A DNA stretch of 64,000 nt from Hyphococcus sp. (lineage in GTDB: Bacteria; Pseudomonadota; Alphaproteobacteria; Caulobacterales; Parvularculaceae). The stretch is from positions 372,001 to 436,000 of the forward strand of contig JAJFGB010000009.1 of NCBI GenBank assembly GCA_021776335.1. The letters run 5' to 3'. The notes under the pieces are model-generated. The model had not been told where the DNA came from. It was given only the letters and a program-made list of their open reading frames with translations, and made no database searches. Positions within the stretch are counted from its first letter, which is position 1. Every line of letters begins with the position of its first letter. Positions 25,866 through 33,865 of this stretch are shown in pieces. The position numbers and the translations under genes are program-made.

Positions 25866-27059
25866 TTACCGGAATAGGGATAGAACGTTCTGCGAAGACT
25901 GGCTCGCGATCGACAGTGATTGAATGCCGAGCTGCTGCTGAACCTGCAGCGACTGCAATCGAGCCGATGCTTCTTCGAGGTCAGCATCGACCAGGGCGCC
26001 AATACCTGTTTTAAGAGAGTCAGTCAGATCCGAAACGAATGTGAGCTGAATATCAATCCGGCTGATTGACGAACCGAAAGCGGCAGAAGCATCAACAGCC
26101 GTCTGAATCAAACCTTCAATCGTAACCAGCGCCGTTGAGGCGCCACCAGCGGTTGAAACATCAAGCGCCGTCAAATTGCCTAATCCGCCGCCGCTGCCAT
26201 CTGTTGCATTAGCTTCGATGGCAACTGTGCCGCCGGTTGTGTTGGTGATATCAACTTGAGCGTCTGCAGCGCCACCAGCGGTGAAGACAGCAGCCACACC
26301 AGTGATGCCGGCGGCTGTGATCAGATTGGTAATGCCCTGACCCACATCATCGTGATCGTCGCCCGTTGCGACTTCATAGACGAATTTACGGCCGTCGATC
26401 TTGACTTCATATGTGTCGCCGGCAGTGAAGGTGGCGGCTACGTCAATATCAAGCGCAAAAGTATTTGTATCGGCAACCAGAGCAGCAGCAGCTGTACCGC
26501 CACCATTAACGCCCGTTGTTGTCGCATCGAGACCGGCAACGCCAACGCCTGCAGCTGTTTCGAGATTTTGACGTGTGACAGAGATCGCGCTCGCGGTCAC
26601 TGATCCGCCGGAATCACGGTCGAGCGAAGCGAGGAAGTCAACACTGCCAGCGCCTTTAACGAGGCTCAGACCGTTGAAGCTCGCTGCGTTGACGATAGAA
26701 TTAATCTGATTTCTCAGCTGTGCGACGTCCGTCTGGATTTTTGATCGGTCAACATTGTCTTCCTGAGCCGCAACGATCAGGCCTTTCATATCCGTCAAAA
26801 GGCTGGTGATGGTTTCCGCGGCGCCAGATGCAACGCCCACAGACGCTGAACCGAGGTTCAACGATCCGGAGATCGCTTCAAAGCCTTTAACGTCCGAGTT
26901 CATGATCGTGGTAATCGCGAACACGGCGGCGTTGTCACGAGCGCTGCCAACCTTCTTGCCAGTTGAAATCTGCTCTTGAACAGTCGACAAGTCAGAGCTG
27001 ATCTTGCGAATGTTCTGAAGCGCCACCATGGCGCTGGTATTTGTTAAGAGACTAGCCAT
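25866..27059 (-). CDS. Flagellin
   Basis: Filament subunit of 397 residues. The N-terminal D0/D1 region (SLLTNTSAMVALQNIRKISSDL, QEQISTGKKV, SARDNAAVFAI) and C-terminal D1/D0 region (LTFVSDLTDSLKTGIGALVDADLEEASARLQS, QQLGIQSLSIASQSSQNVLSLF) are standard. The middle (about 150-310) is Gly/Ala/Thr-rich and variable, forming the surface domains. No signal peptide, as expected for type III export. It is the only flagellin in the window. The 198 bases upstream hold the leader on which FlbT should act. Confidence 0.96.
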   Translation of the reverse strand: MASLLTNTSAMVALQNIRKISSDLSTVQEQISTGKKVGSARDNAAVFAITTIMNSDVKGFEAISGSLNLGSASVGVASGAAETITSLLTDMKGLIVAAQEDNVDRSKIQTDVAQLRNQINSIVNAASFNGLSLVKGAGSVDFLASLDRDSGGSVTASAISVTRQNLETAAGVGVAGLDATTTGVNGGGTAAAALVADTNTFALDIDVAATFTAGDTYEVKIDGRKFVYEVATGDDHDDVGQGITNLITAAGITGVAAVFTAGGAADAQVDITNTTGGTVAIEANATDGSGGGLGNLTALDVSTAGGASTALVTIEGLIQTAVDASAAFGSSISRIDIQLTFVSDLTDSLKTGIGALVDADLEEASARLQSLQVQQQLGIQSLSIASQSSQNVLSLFR

Positions 27060-27257
27060 TTTACTTCTCCATTTGAGATCGTTCAGTCAACAGACTGAGT
27101 TACAATTACGCCGACCTCACTGAGAGTTGCCGGTCACCGGTACAAAATTGGTGGGAAGCGCCATTCAGGCTGCGTGGAGAACCATTTAAGTTATCCGCAA
27201 TCGACTTCTGCCGATACTGAAGATTTTATATGATATGTAATAACAGGGGCTTAACGC

Positions 27258-27644
27258 TCACACTTTTGCACTGATTGTGGCGGAATCCGGGCCATTCAAC
27301 TTGCCGCCATCAGGGCCGTAAACGCCCGCGCGACGGCTTTCCTTATCCAATGAACGCAGCCGCAATCTGGCTTGTTTTACGCCCTTTGAAATCGCGCCCA
27401 GTACAGCCGCGTTTTCTTCTGCTTGCGCGCGGACAACATTGAGTTCCGCCAGCAACTCCTGCGTTGCTTCGCCCTTGTCGACGGTATCCGAGAATGCATC
27501 AAATTCCGAAAGAAGCGCAATTTTCTCTGCGCCGAAGTCGCCTATCTTATCATATGTCCGCTTTTTAATAGCCGCTTTTTCTTTTTCGAGGACCTGACTA
27601 AAGCGGCGGATAATATTTTTCAATTTACTAACATTGTCTTTCAT
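27258..27644 (-). CDS. FlgN-like flagellar chaperone candidate
   Basis: A 128-residue, helical, charged protein (KNIIRRFSQVLEKEKAAIKKR, then KIALLSEFDAFSD and ELLAELNVVRAQAEENAAVL). The pattern resembles FlgN, the export chaperone for the hook-filament junction proteins FlgK and FlgL. Its start overlaps the stop of the flgJ-like gene (ATGA). The assignment is by fold pattern, size and context; I see no decisive motif. Confidence 0.6.
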   Translation of the reverse strand: MKDNVSKLKNIIRRFSQVLEKEKAAIKKRTYDKIGDFGAEKIALLSEFDAFSDTVDKGEATQELLAELNVVRAQAEENAAVLGAISKGVKQARLRLRSLDKESRRAGVYGPDGGKLNGPDSATISAKV

Positions 27645-27943
27645 GGCTGAAAGTCCTTGAGCTGACTATATATTTTGTCGGCGAGACCGAATGATCCGCC
27701 TTCGGCAATTTCGGAGGCATAAGAGTCTATCAACATGCGAGAAAATGCTTCGCCGCCAAAACCAGCGCGGCTCGATAATGCCTTATCAAACCCGGCATAG
27801 GTGAGCATTTCTGCAATAAACGTTGCTTCAAATTCCTTTGCCGCACGACGAATACCAGCATCGCGCTCTTCAGCGGTTTCCGCGCTGTTGGATCGTGCCG
27901 TAGCGGGCAGGATTGGAAGGAGCGGCGAGGCGGTCGGGAGCAT
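27641..27943 (-). CDS. flgJ: Rod-binding protein (FlgJ N-terminal type)
   Basis: A 100-residue single-domain rod cap protein. It has the FlgJ rod-binding block: AAKEFEATFIAEMLTYAGFDKAL, followed by GEAFSRMLIDSYASEIAEGG and FGLADKIYSQL. The muramidase domain found in enteric FlgJ is absent, the normal state in alphaproteobacteria, so peptidoglycan cutting must be done by a separate enzyme. First gene of the operon with the FlgN-like gene, divergent from fliK. Confidence 0.88.
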   Translation of the reverse strand: MLPTASPLLPILPATARSNSAETAEERDAGIRRAAKEFEATFIAEMLTYAGFDKALSSRAGFGGEAFSRMLIDSYASEIAEGGSFGLADKIYSQLKDFQP

Positions 27944-28025
27944 TTTTTACCTGTTCGGTTTTGAGACAGATACTCGTATAGCGGGAGTAACTGAAAAATA
28001 AGTTATCAAAGGTAGTATCTAGAAT

Positions 28026-29687
28026 ATGGAACAACCTGGTCTGTCTTTTTTAATGAATCTGAGCGGGAATGGCGGAAATCTTGGCGCTGCCGAGGCGCCA
28101 ACACTATTGCCTGACGGGTCCGCCCCCCTTGCTGTTAACGCTTTCTTTACGATTCACGCCGGTTTGGCGGCCGGTCAAAAATTGGCAGATACAGTTCCCC
28201 TGATGGAAACCAAAAATGGCGTGCTTGAACCCATTTCCAGCGATTTCAGTGCGGGGGGAAATGATTTTGAAGCGATCATTCCAATTGAATTTATCGCAAC
28301 CTCCGAAACCGATGGCGTCGGTGAACTATATCACGACGAGGTAAACCCGACTGATCGCATATTTTTCGATCAGAAGCCGCCCGCGGCCGACATTGTCGGT
28401 GTCGATAATATCTCTGCCGCCGGTATTGAACCGATTGAAGATTTGGATATTGCGGTCATTCCTGATGAGCCTAAATCTGTAACGGCCCCCCAAATTGCGG
28501 CTGAGACGCATGTGGAACCGATCGAAACGCCTGCATTTGCTAATCTCGATGCAGAAATTTCTATTCGCGGCGATGATCGCGCATTGCTTTCTCTTCCGAT
28601 CGAGGCCGGTAAAGCTAATAACGGGAGTGAGGTCAAGGTAGCGGGAGAGGGCGAAACCAGTGCTGGTCTTGGCGTTGACCGCCGAACAGCTGCGGTTGCG
28701 CCGGCCGCACCAGAAGAATTACTTACGCGGAACAATGATCGTGTCGAACCGGCGCTGCCAGTCGGACAAAAGCTTGCAGTCAATGAAGCAAAACCATTGG
28801 ATGTTGCTGCGTTTGCTGCATCAAAACCATCGCGCGCGCGAAATATGACAGAGCCGCTTAATGACATCGCTGTTCGCGATAGTATCCGGGACAGCGACAT
28901 TGTACCTCGGGCCCACGAGGCCGCCACGGCTGAGGCGCCGAAATCCGGCGCAGCGGTTATTGCGCAGCTGGGTGAACTGAAACGTCAGGTGACGCCGACA
29001 GGCAGCGCAGTTATTTCGAATGCTGACAATCCAGAGCTCTCCACGGATGAAATCATTTCTATCGAGGAGCGTCCCGATTCGAGCAGTGACGCCGAGCGTT
29101 CGACGACAACAACACTGCGCCCGACGCTGACGACAACAGTGGGTCCCGTTGTGGCGCCTGTTGTGGCTGAGGGCCTTGCGGCCGAAGAGAGCTTCAATAA
29201 GCCAGCCAATGACACGGGTGCGATTTCATCTGCTAATATGGTCGGTGAGCGGACACCGATCCAATTTGCTCCGCCGACAGCGCTGCCGCCTGCTGGCGCA
29301 GCCTGGGCGCAAGTAATCTCCGCGATTTCAGAGCGCAACGGAGAAACGAAGCTGGAGCTACGTCTCAATCCGCCGGAATTGGGTCGGGTCGTTATTGGTT
29401 TTGAGAGCAATGGCGCCGAACTTATCCGTGCAGTTGTCAGCGCAGATTCATCCCAGACACTCGACTTGATGCGACGCAATCTCGACATTTTGCAACGTGA
29501 GCTTGCCCGTGCCGGCCTCGATAACATTGATGTGGCGCTCGCCGATCGCGATTCAAGCGCTCACGCACAGGATGCAAACGAACAATTCATGGGATACGCG
29601 TCCAGCGACGGCGGGCCAGATTATGTAGAGGCAAATATTCCACGCGCGCCTTTAGTCGCCGATGGTCGTCTAGATTTAAGAGTTTAA
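28026..29687 (+). CDS. fliK: Flagellar hook-length control protein FliK
   Basis: FliK is the secreted ruler that ends hook growth by acting on FlhB. The 553-residue protein has a long, low-similarity, acidic and Ala/Glu-rich N-terminal part and a conserved C-terminal domain (about 430-525): ETKLELRLNPPELGRVVIGF, IRAVVSADSSQTLDLMRRNLDILQREL. It starts at ATG 28026, opposite to flgJ, and is followed 31 bases later by flgD. Its partner FlhB has an altered cleavage loop in this genome, so the FliK-FlhB switch is of interest. Confidence 0.9.
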   Translation: MEQPGLSFLMNLSGNGGNLGAAEAPTLLPDGSAPLAVNAFFTIHAGLAAGQKLADTVPLMETKNGVLEPISSDFSAGGNDFEAIIPIEFIATSETDGVGELYHDEVNPTDRIFFDQKPPAADIVGVDNISAAGIEPIEDLDIAVIPDEPKSVTAPQIAAETHVEPIETPAFANLDAEISIRGDDRALLSLPIEAGKANNGSEVKVAGEGETSAGLGVDRRTAAVAPAAPEELLTRNNDRVEPALPVGQKLAVNEAKPLDVAAFAASKPSRARNMTEPLNDIAVRDSIRDSDIVPRAHEAATAEAPKSGAAVIAQLGELKRQVTPTGSAVISNADNPELSTDEIISIEERPDSSSDAERSTTTTLRPTLTTTVGPVVAPVVAEGLAAEESFNKPANDTGAISSANMVGERTPIQFAPPTALPPAGAAWAQVISAISERNGETKLELRLNPPELGRVVIGFESNGAELIRAVVSADSSQTLDLMRRNLDILQRELARAGLDNIDVALADRDSSAHAQDANEQFMGYASSDGGPDYVEANIPRAPLVADGRLDLRV

Positions 29688-29718
29688 TCCGCAATCCGGA
29701 CTTAAAAGGATATCAATC

Positions 29719-30399
29719 ATGCAGACAACACCGGTTTCGAATGCGCAATCTTCCACTCAGAGTAGCGCGAGCACTGCTGCGCCTGCCGACACTTCGGATG
29801 CCTTGGCCGCAGTGGATTTCGATAATTTCTTGCAGCTTCTGACCGCGCAGTTGCGCAATCAGGATCCTTTGAGCCCGCTCGACTCTGCTGATTTTGTTGC
29901 GCAACTCGCCAGCTTTTCTTCGGTTGAACAGATTGTCGGTACAAATCAGCGCCTGGATTCGATTGCGGCGGCGTTGGCCGGCGGCGGCATCAGCGAATAT
30001 GCCGACTGGATTGGACGCGAGGCTGAATCGCTGGAAACACCAGGCCATTTTGATGGTGCAACGCCCATGCGCTATCGTCTTTCGAACGACGCTCAGGCGA
30101 CGAGTGTTGAAGTCGTTGTCCGCAACAGCGGTGGCGCCGAAGTTGCGCGTTTTCAGGCGCTGAATAACACCGACATTCAGGAATGGGACGGCGATGTAAA
30201 TGGCACGCCTGCTCAACCGGATCTTTATACAATTGAGGCGACCTATTTTAATGGCCCTGATGTGGTGCGTACGGAAACGGCAGCGACATTCGGTGTTGTG
30301 AAAGAAGTGCGTCTTGCGGGATCCGGCCCGATATTGAATCTTGTCGGCGGCGGTAGCGTTGACCCCTCAAAAGTAACCGGGCTCGGTTCGCAGAACTAG
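29719..30399 (+). CDS. flgD: Hook assembly cap protein FlgD
   Basis: FlgD caps the growing hook. The N-terminal motif FDNFLQLLTAQLRNQDPLSPLDSADFVAQLASFSSVEQ (residues 33-75) is diagnostic. The C-terminal part (about 100-215) forms the FlgD Ig-like and Tudor-like domains (TSVEVVVRNSGGAEV, LYTIEATYFNG). 226 residues, normal length. It closes the fliK-flgD operon and converges on fliL1. Confidence 0.95.
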   Translation: MQTTPVSNAQSSTQSSASTAAPADTSDALAAVDFDNFLQLLTAQLRNQDPLSPLDSADFVAQLASFSSVEQIVGTNQRLDSIAAALAGGGISEYADWIGREAESLETPGHFDGATPMRYRLSNDAQATSVEVVVRNSGGAEVARFQALNNTDIQEWDGDVNGTPAQPDLYTIEATYFNGPDVVRTETAATFGVVKEVRLAGSGPILNLVGGGSVDPSKVTGLGSQN

Positions 30400-30482
30400 A
30401 TCGGGTGAACGCTCCCCTAGTTATCCTAAACACGCTATCTTATTGTTGAGTTTCTGTTCGCACATTTTGTGTGACCCGTGGG

Positions 30483-30518
30483 TTCAGTGGCGCCGCAGTT
30501 AAGTGTTTCCCCACTGAA
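30483..30518. repeat. Inverted repeat between convergent flgD and fliL1
   Basis: TTCAGTGG and CCACTGAA, 8-bp perfect arms around a 20-base loop. No T-run on either side, so terminator function is doubtful. Confidence 0.35.
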
Positions 30519-30548
30519 GATTCCGCCTTCAATATTGCATCATATCAA

Positions 30549-31073
30549 TCAATATTCCTGGATTCCGACATCCAGCAGCAGGATTTCTTTCGCGCTGTCG
30601 CCCATTATCTTGCGCGATGTCTCAAGCAAGGAAGCCTTGATGCGGGCAAGGGTTTCTGCACTTTCAGTAATCCGAGCCAGCTCCCCGTCATTCGCGAAAA
30701 CGAATAGTTGACTGAGGATTGCGTCACGCAGACGCGGCTCGTAGGAGTAGGCGCTGTCATCGAATGAACTATCAACCTCTATGTTAATGTCAAAGATCAT
30801 CAACATTTCAGGCCTGCCATTTTTCATGACCGGAACAACGAATTGGCGTTTAAATTTCATGTAGGTGGAGACGCCTTCGGCGGGTTCGCCATGCCCGCCC
30901 TTTGATTTCTTGCCGTGTCCGTCGTTTTTCCCCTTGCCGTCTGTTTCATGAGACGCGTCGGCATGTTCACCATCAGCGGGTTTAGCGGTAGTTTTCATCT
31001 TTAGAAAAAAGCCGCCGCCGCCGCCCACGAGGGCGGCGACCACAATGATCAGGATTGGCAGTAATTTTTTCAT
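30549..31073 (-). CDS. fliL: FliL-family basal body protein, first paralogue
   Basis: A 174-residue protein with one N-terminal membrane segment (about 4-24) and a periplasmic FliL-like domain (FVVPVMKNGRPEMLMIFDINIEVD, then PRLRDAILSQLFVFANDGE). FliL forms a ring around stators and raises torque. The linker at 37-62 is rich in His, Lys, Gly and Asp (DGHGKKSKGGHG). It ends the flgF-to-flgH operon. A second FliL lies 8 kb upstream; this copy is shorter and more divergent, and some pipelines might leave it as hypothetical. Confidence 0.75.
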   Translation of the reverse strand: MKKLLPILIIVVAALVGGGGGFFLKMKTTAKPADGEHADASHETDGKGKNDGHGKKSKGGHGEPAEGVSTYMKFKRQFVVPVMKNGRPEMLMIFDINIEVDSSFDDSAYSYEPRLRDAILSQLFVFANDGELARITESAETLARIKASLLETSRKIMGDSAKEILLLDVGIQEY

Positions 31074-31076
31074 GGG

Positions 31077-31829
31077 TCAGAACGGTGATATTTTGTCTAT
31101 GATTTGCTGGCCGTAGCGGGCCTTTTGGAGATCCGTAATTTGTCCACGCCCACCGTAGGAAATGCGCGCTTCTGCAACCTTGTCTGAGGATATGATATTA
31201 TCGCGCGAGATATCTTCGCGCCGTATGATGCCAACGAGTTGCAACTCCCGAAGTTCGTAATTAACCCGAATTTCTTGACTGCCGGAGATTGCAAGATGAC
31301 CGTTGGGTAGTACATCGGTTACGGTTGCAGCGACCTTCATCGTAATACGTTCCTCTCGCTGGATTAGTCCGTCGCCGGTTGAAGACGTTGTCGAAGAAGT
31401 TTCGATGCCGGGATTTAAATCGGCGCCGCCAGGCAATACTTGTTGAGCGAGGCTGTTCAGACCGAAGAGGGCGCCAACCGAAACGTCGTCGGCGCCGCTT
31501 TTGCTGCGATTGGTGCGGTTGCGCATTTCAGCTTCGTCGTCGATTTCTATCATCACTGTCACGATATCGCCCGTGATCCGTGCTCGGCGGTCGCCAAAAA
31601 GCGACTGCGGCCCGGAACGCCAAAGCGAACCAGCTGTAATTTGCTGTTCGGGGAAAGCCTCTTGTGGTGCGGTCATTCCCATGCGGGCTGGCGCCGGCGC
31701 GGGCACTGGATTGCGAACAGCGCCGGGCGCCGACATTCTCGGCGGTTGGTTGATATGACTCAGTCCCGTCGAACAACCGGCGCTTAGGGCGCAAATGATG
31801 GCGAGGGCTGGAATTTTGTACCTGTTCAT
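31077..31829 (-). CDS. flgH: Flagellar L-ring lipoprotein FlgH
   Basis: FlgH builds the outer-membrane L ring. The 250-residue precursor has a lipoprotein signal peptide with lipobox LSAGC (Cys19). The mature protein shows LWRSGPQSLFGDRRARITGDIVTV, SGSQEIRVNYELRELQLVGIIR and the C-terminal SYGGRGQITDLQKARYGQQIIDKISPF, all standard. Its start overlaps the flgA stop and it precedes fliL1 by 3 bases. Confidence 0.96.
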   Translation of the reverse strand: MNRYKIPALAIICALSAGCSTGLSHINQPPRMSAPGAVRNPVPAPAPARMGMTAPQEAFPEQQITAGSLWRSGPQSLFGDRRARITGDIVTVMIEIDDEAEMRNRTNRSKSGADDVSVGALFGLNSLAQQVLPGGADLNPGIETSSTTSSTGDGLIQREERITMKVAATVTDVLPNGHLAISGSQEIRVNYELRELQLVGIIRREDISRDNIISSDKVAEARISYGGRGQITDLQKARYGQQIIDKISPF

Positions 31830-32332
31830 CTGGTCACCACTTTGTTTGCGCCAACCACAACTGCGGACAGCGTGATCTTGGAATTAAGATTCATCACACG
31901 AACTGTGTCACCGACTGCGCCAGGATCGAGCGCACGACCATCAGTCGTGATGACGAGTGGACCTCTCACGAATTCTATGGTGATGATGGCGTTGCGTTTG
32001 ATCACCGTTGGCATTCCAAGTTCGGCAAGGGGAATGATCGTGCCCGCATAGATCGTTCGTTTGATTTCCTTGCCGGTAATAAGTTCCTTTAGGGTAGCGA
32101 CAGCGCTCGGCGATCCGCCCTCAAACACAAGATCGGAATCATGAATGACTAATCCGGCGCGCAAATGCCGCGCGGCTTTCGCTATTGGCGCAATGACCGG
32201 AGTGGGCTTGGCGACTTCTTCGACATCCGTTTGCAAAGAAACAGCCGCAAGTTGGTTGTCGGCCCCATAGCTTGAGGGGGAGGCGATTGACGTCGCCAAA
32301 GCGACGGCGACCACTATGTTTATGTTTTTCAT
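31826..32332 (-). CDS. flgA: P-ring assembly chaperone FlgA
   Basis: FlgA is the periplasmic chaperone for the P ring. I prefer ATG 32332 (MKNINIVVAVALATSIASPS, signal peptide), which has an AGGTGA site ahead; GTG 32341 overlapping the flgG stop is the alternative. At about 168 residues it is a short form with the SAF-like domain (RAGLVIHDSDLVFEGG, GTIIPLAELGMPTVIKRNAIITIEF, GDTVRVMNLNSK). It sits between flgG and flgH as usual. Confidence 0.88.
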   Translation of the reverse strand: MKNINIVVAVALATSIASPSSYGADNQLAAVSLQTDVEEVAKPTPVIAPIAKAARHLRAGLVIHDSDLVFEGGSPSAVATLKELITGKEIKRTIYAGTIIPLAELGMPTVIKRNAIITIEFVRGPLVITTDGRALDPGAVGDTVRVMNLNSKITLSAVVVGANKVVTR

Positions 32333-32337
32333 GGATA

Positions 32338-33123
32338 TCACCTGATCTGCGTCGTTGAGCTGAGCATCTGATCTACGGCGGTTATGACTTTTGAATTCAA
32401 CTCATACCCACGTTGTGCTTCAATAAGGTCAGCTATCTGCTTCACAACATCTACGGAGCTTTCTTCCAGGTACCCCTGTCGAACCGTGCCGCGGCCATCC
32501 AGCCCGGGTTGGCCGGATAATGGCGACCCCGATGCTTCGGTCTCTCGAAAAAGATTGCTGCCCAGTGATTTGAGTCCCTTTTCGTTCACAAATGTTGTGA
32601 GTGTTAACGTACCGAGCAGTTGTCCCGCCGGGTCGTCATCGAAGAATGCATAAACTTCTCCGTCGGGATTGATGGATATGCTGCGTGCATCTTGTGGGAT
32701 TGTGACATTGCCGCCGATCGCATAGCCCTCCGAATTCACGATGAGCCCGTCACCTGTGCGTTTGAGTGCGCCGTCTCGTGTGAAAGCCGCTTCCCCCGAT
32801 GGAAGCGTAACTTCCAGATAGCCGCGGCCCTCGACTGCGAGATCAAGGTCTCCGCCGGTTTGCCGCAAAGCACCTTGTTCGACATTCATAGAGATTGAAG
32901 CGGCCCTGACCCCAAGGCCCAATTCGACGCCTGAGGGCGCAATAAGCCCCGTTGATGAAGAGATGGCGCCGGGTTCTCGGAGCTGTTGATAGTGGAGATC
33001 GGCGAATTCCGCGCGGCGCGCCGAATACGCATTTGTGCTCATATTCGCGATGTTGTTGGAGATAACTTCGACACGCTTTTGCTGCGCGTCCATTCCGGTC
33101 GCGGCAATTCTCAGTGCTTGCAT
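32338..33123 (-). CDS. flgG: Flagellar distal rod protein FlgG
   Basis: FlgG forms the distal rod that crosses the P and L rings. The 261 residues start MQALRIAATGMDAQQKRVEVISNNIAN, a FlgG-specific opening; RREFADLHYQQLREPG-like and DLAVEGRGYLEVTLP follow, and the end YLEESSVDVVKQIADLIEAQRGYELNSKVI is diagnostic. Length is normal. It follows flgF by 25 bases. Confidence 0.96.
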   Translation of the reverse strand: MQALRIAATGMDAQQKRVEVISNNIANMSTNAYSARRAEFADLHYQQLREPGAISSSTGLIAPSGVELGLGVRAASISMNVEQGALRQTGGDLDLAVEGRGYLEVTLPSGEAAFTRDGALKRTGDGLIVNSEGYAIGGNVTIPQDARSISINPDGEVYAFFDDDPAGQLLGTLTLTTFVNEKGLKSLGSNLFRETEASGSPLSGQPGLDGRGTVRQGYLEESSVDVVKQIADLIEAQRGYELNSKVITAVDQMLSSTTQIR

Positions 33124-33148
33124 TATTTTACTCCTTTATGATCGGACA

Positions 33149-33865
33149 TTAGCTGCGCCCGAATGATTCGATGGTTCTCGATATTCTGTCGTCTTCGTCC
33201 TGCAATAGTTGTTGGCCGAGCTCATAGGCGCGCTGCACCTCGATGAGCCGCGCTATTTCGACAACAGGGTCAACATTGGAATCTTCTATAAAACCCTGTG
33301 CTACACGCGGCTCCTCAACAGGCAGCTTTTCCTGTGTTGCTTTGAAGAGATTGGAACCCTCGCGCATCAATGACGTTGCCGGGGCGGTGAAAACACCGAT
33401 TTTCCCCAATGGCGCGCCGTCGATGGCGATTGAACCGTCGGGTGCGATTGTCACCGAGGTGGCCCCAGCTGGAATCGCGATCGGGCCGCCGCTTTCGCTA
33501 AGAAGCGGATACCCGTCCGGGTTTGTCATTTCACCCTCATGATTGACCATGAAGGCTCCAGCCCGAGTCAGGCGTTCCCCTCGCGGCGTCTGCACTGCGA
33601 AATAGCCCTCACCATCAATCGCTAGGTCGAAGGGGGAGCCGGTTTCGGCCAAACCGCCGGTGCGTCCGTCAAAAAAGCGCCCGCCGATATTTGTTTGCGA
33701 TACGCTTTGTCCGGGGCCTTCGATCGCCTGAACATATTCCGAGAAAAGAAATCCTTCGCGGCGAAACCCGGCAGTGTCCGAGTTGGCGATATTGTTGGCA
33801 ATGCTTGAGAGCTCTTTCATCAGGCTCGATTGCCGGGAGAGGACGACGTAACCAGCATTATTCAT
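33149..33865 (-). CDS. flgF: Flagellar rod protein FlgF
   Basis: FlgF is a distal-side proximal rod protein. The 238 residues begin MNNAGYVVLSRQSSLMKELSSIANNIANSDT and carry FDLAIDGEGYFAVQTPRG, the rod/hook core. The C-terminus (GFIEDSNVDPVVEIARLIEVQRAYELGQQLL) is typical. Its start overlaps the end of the preceding 821-residue gene by 8 bases, so the two are coupled. Confidence 0.95.
   Translation of the reverse strand: MNNAGYVVLSRQSSLMKELSSIANNIANSDTAGFRREGFLFSEYVQAIEGPGQSVSQTNIGGRFFDGRTGGLAETGSPFDLAIDGEGYFAVQTPRGERLTRAGAFMVNHEGEMTNPDGYPLLSESGGPIAIPAGATSVTIAPDGSIAIDGAPLGKIGVFTAPATSLMREGSNLFKATQEKLPVEEPRVAQGFIEDSNVDPVVEIARLIEVQRAYELGQQLLQDEDDRISRTIESFGRS

Noticed and set aside
27060-27257. 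Sigma-54 or sigma-28 promoter for flagellin
   Set aside because: TGGCGC near 27165 and TAAA-type boxes can be found, but spacing to GC or GCCGATAA elements does not fit.
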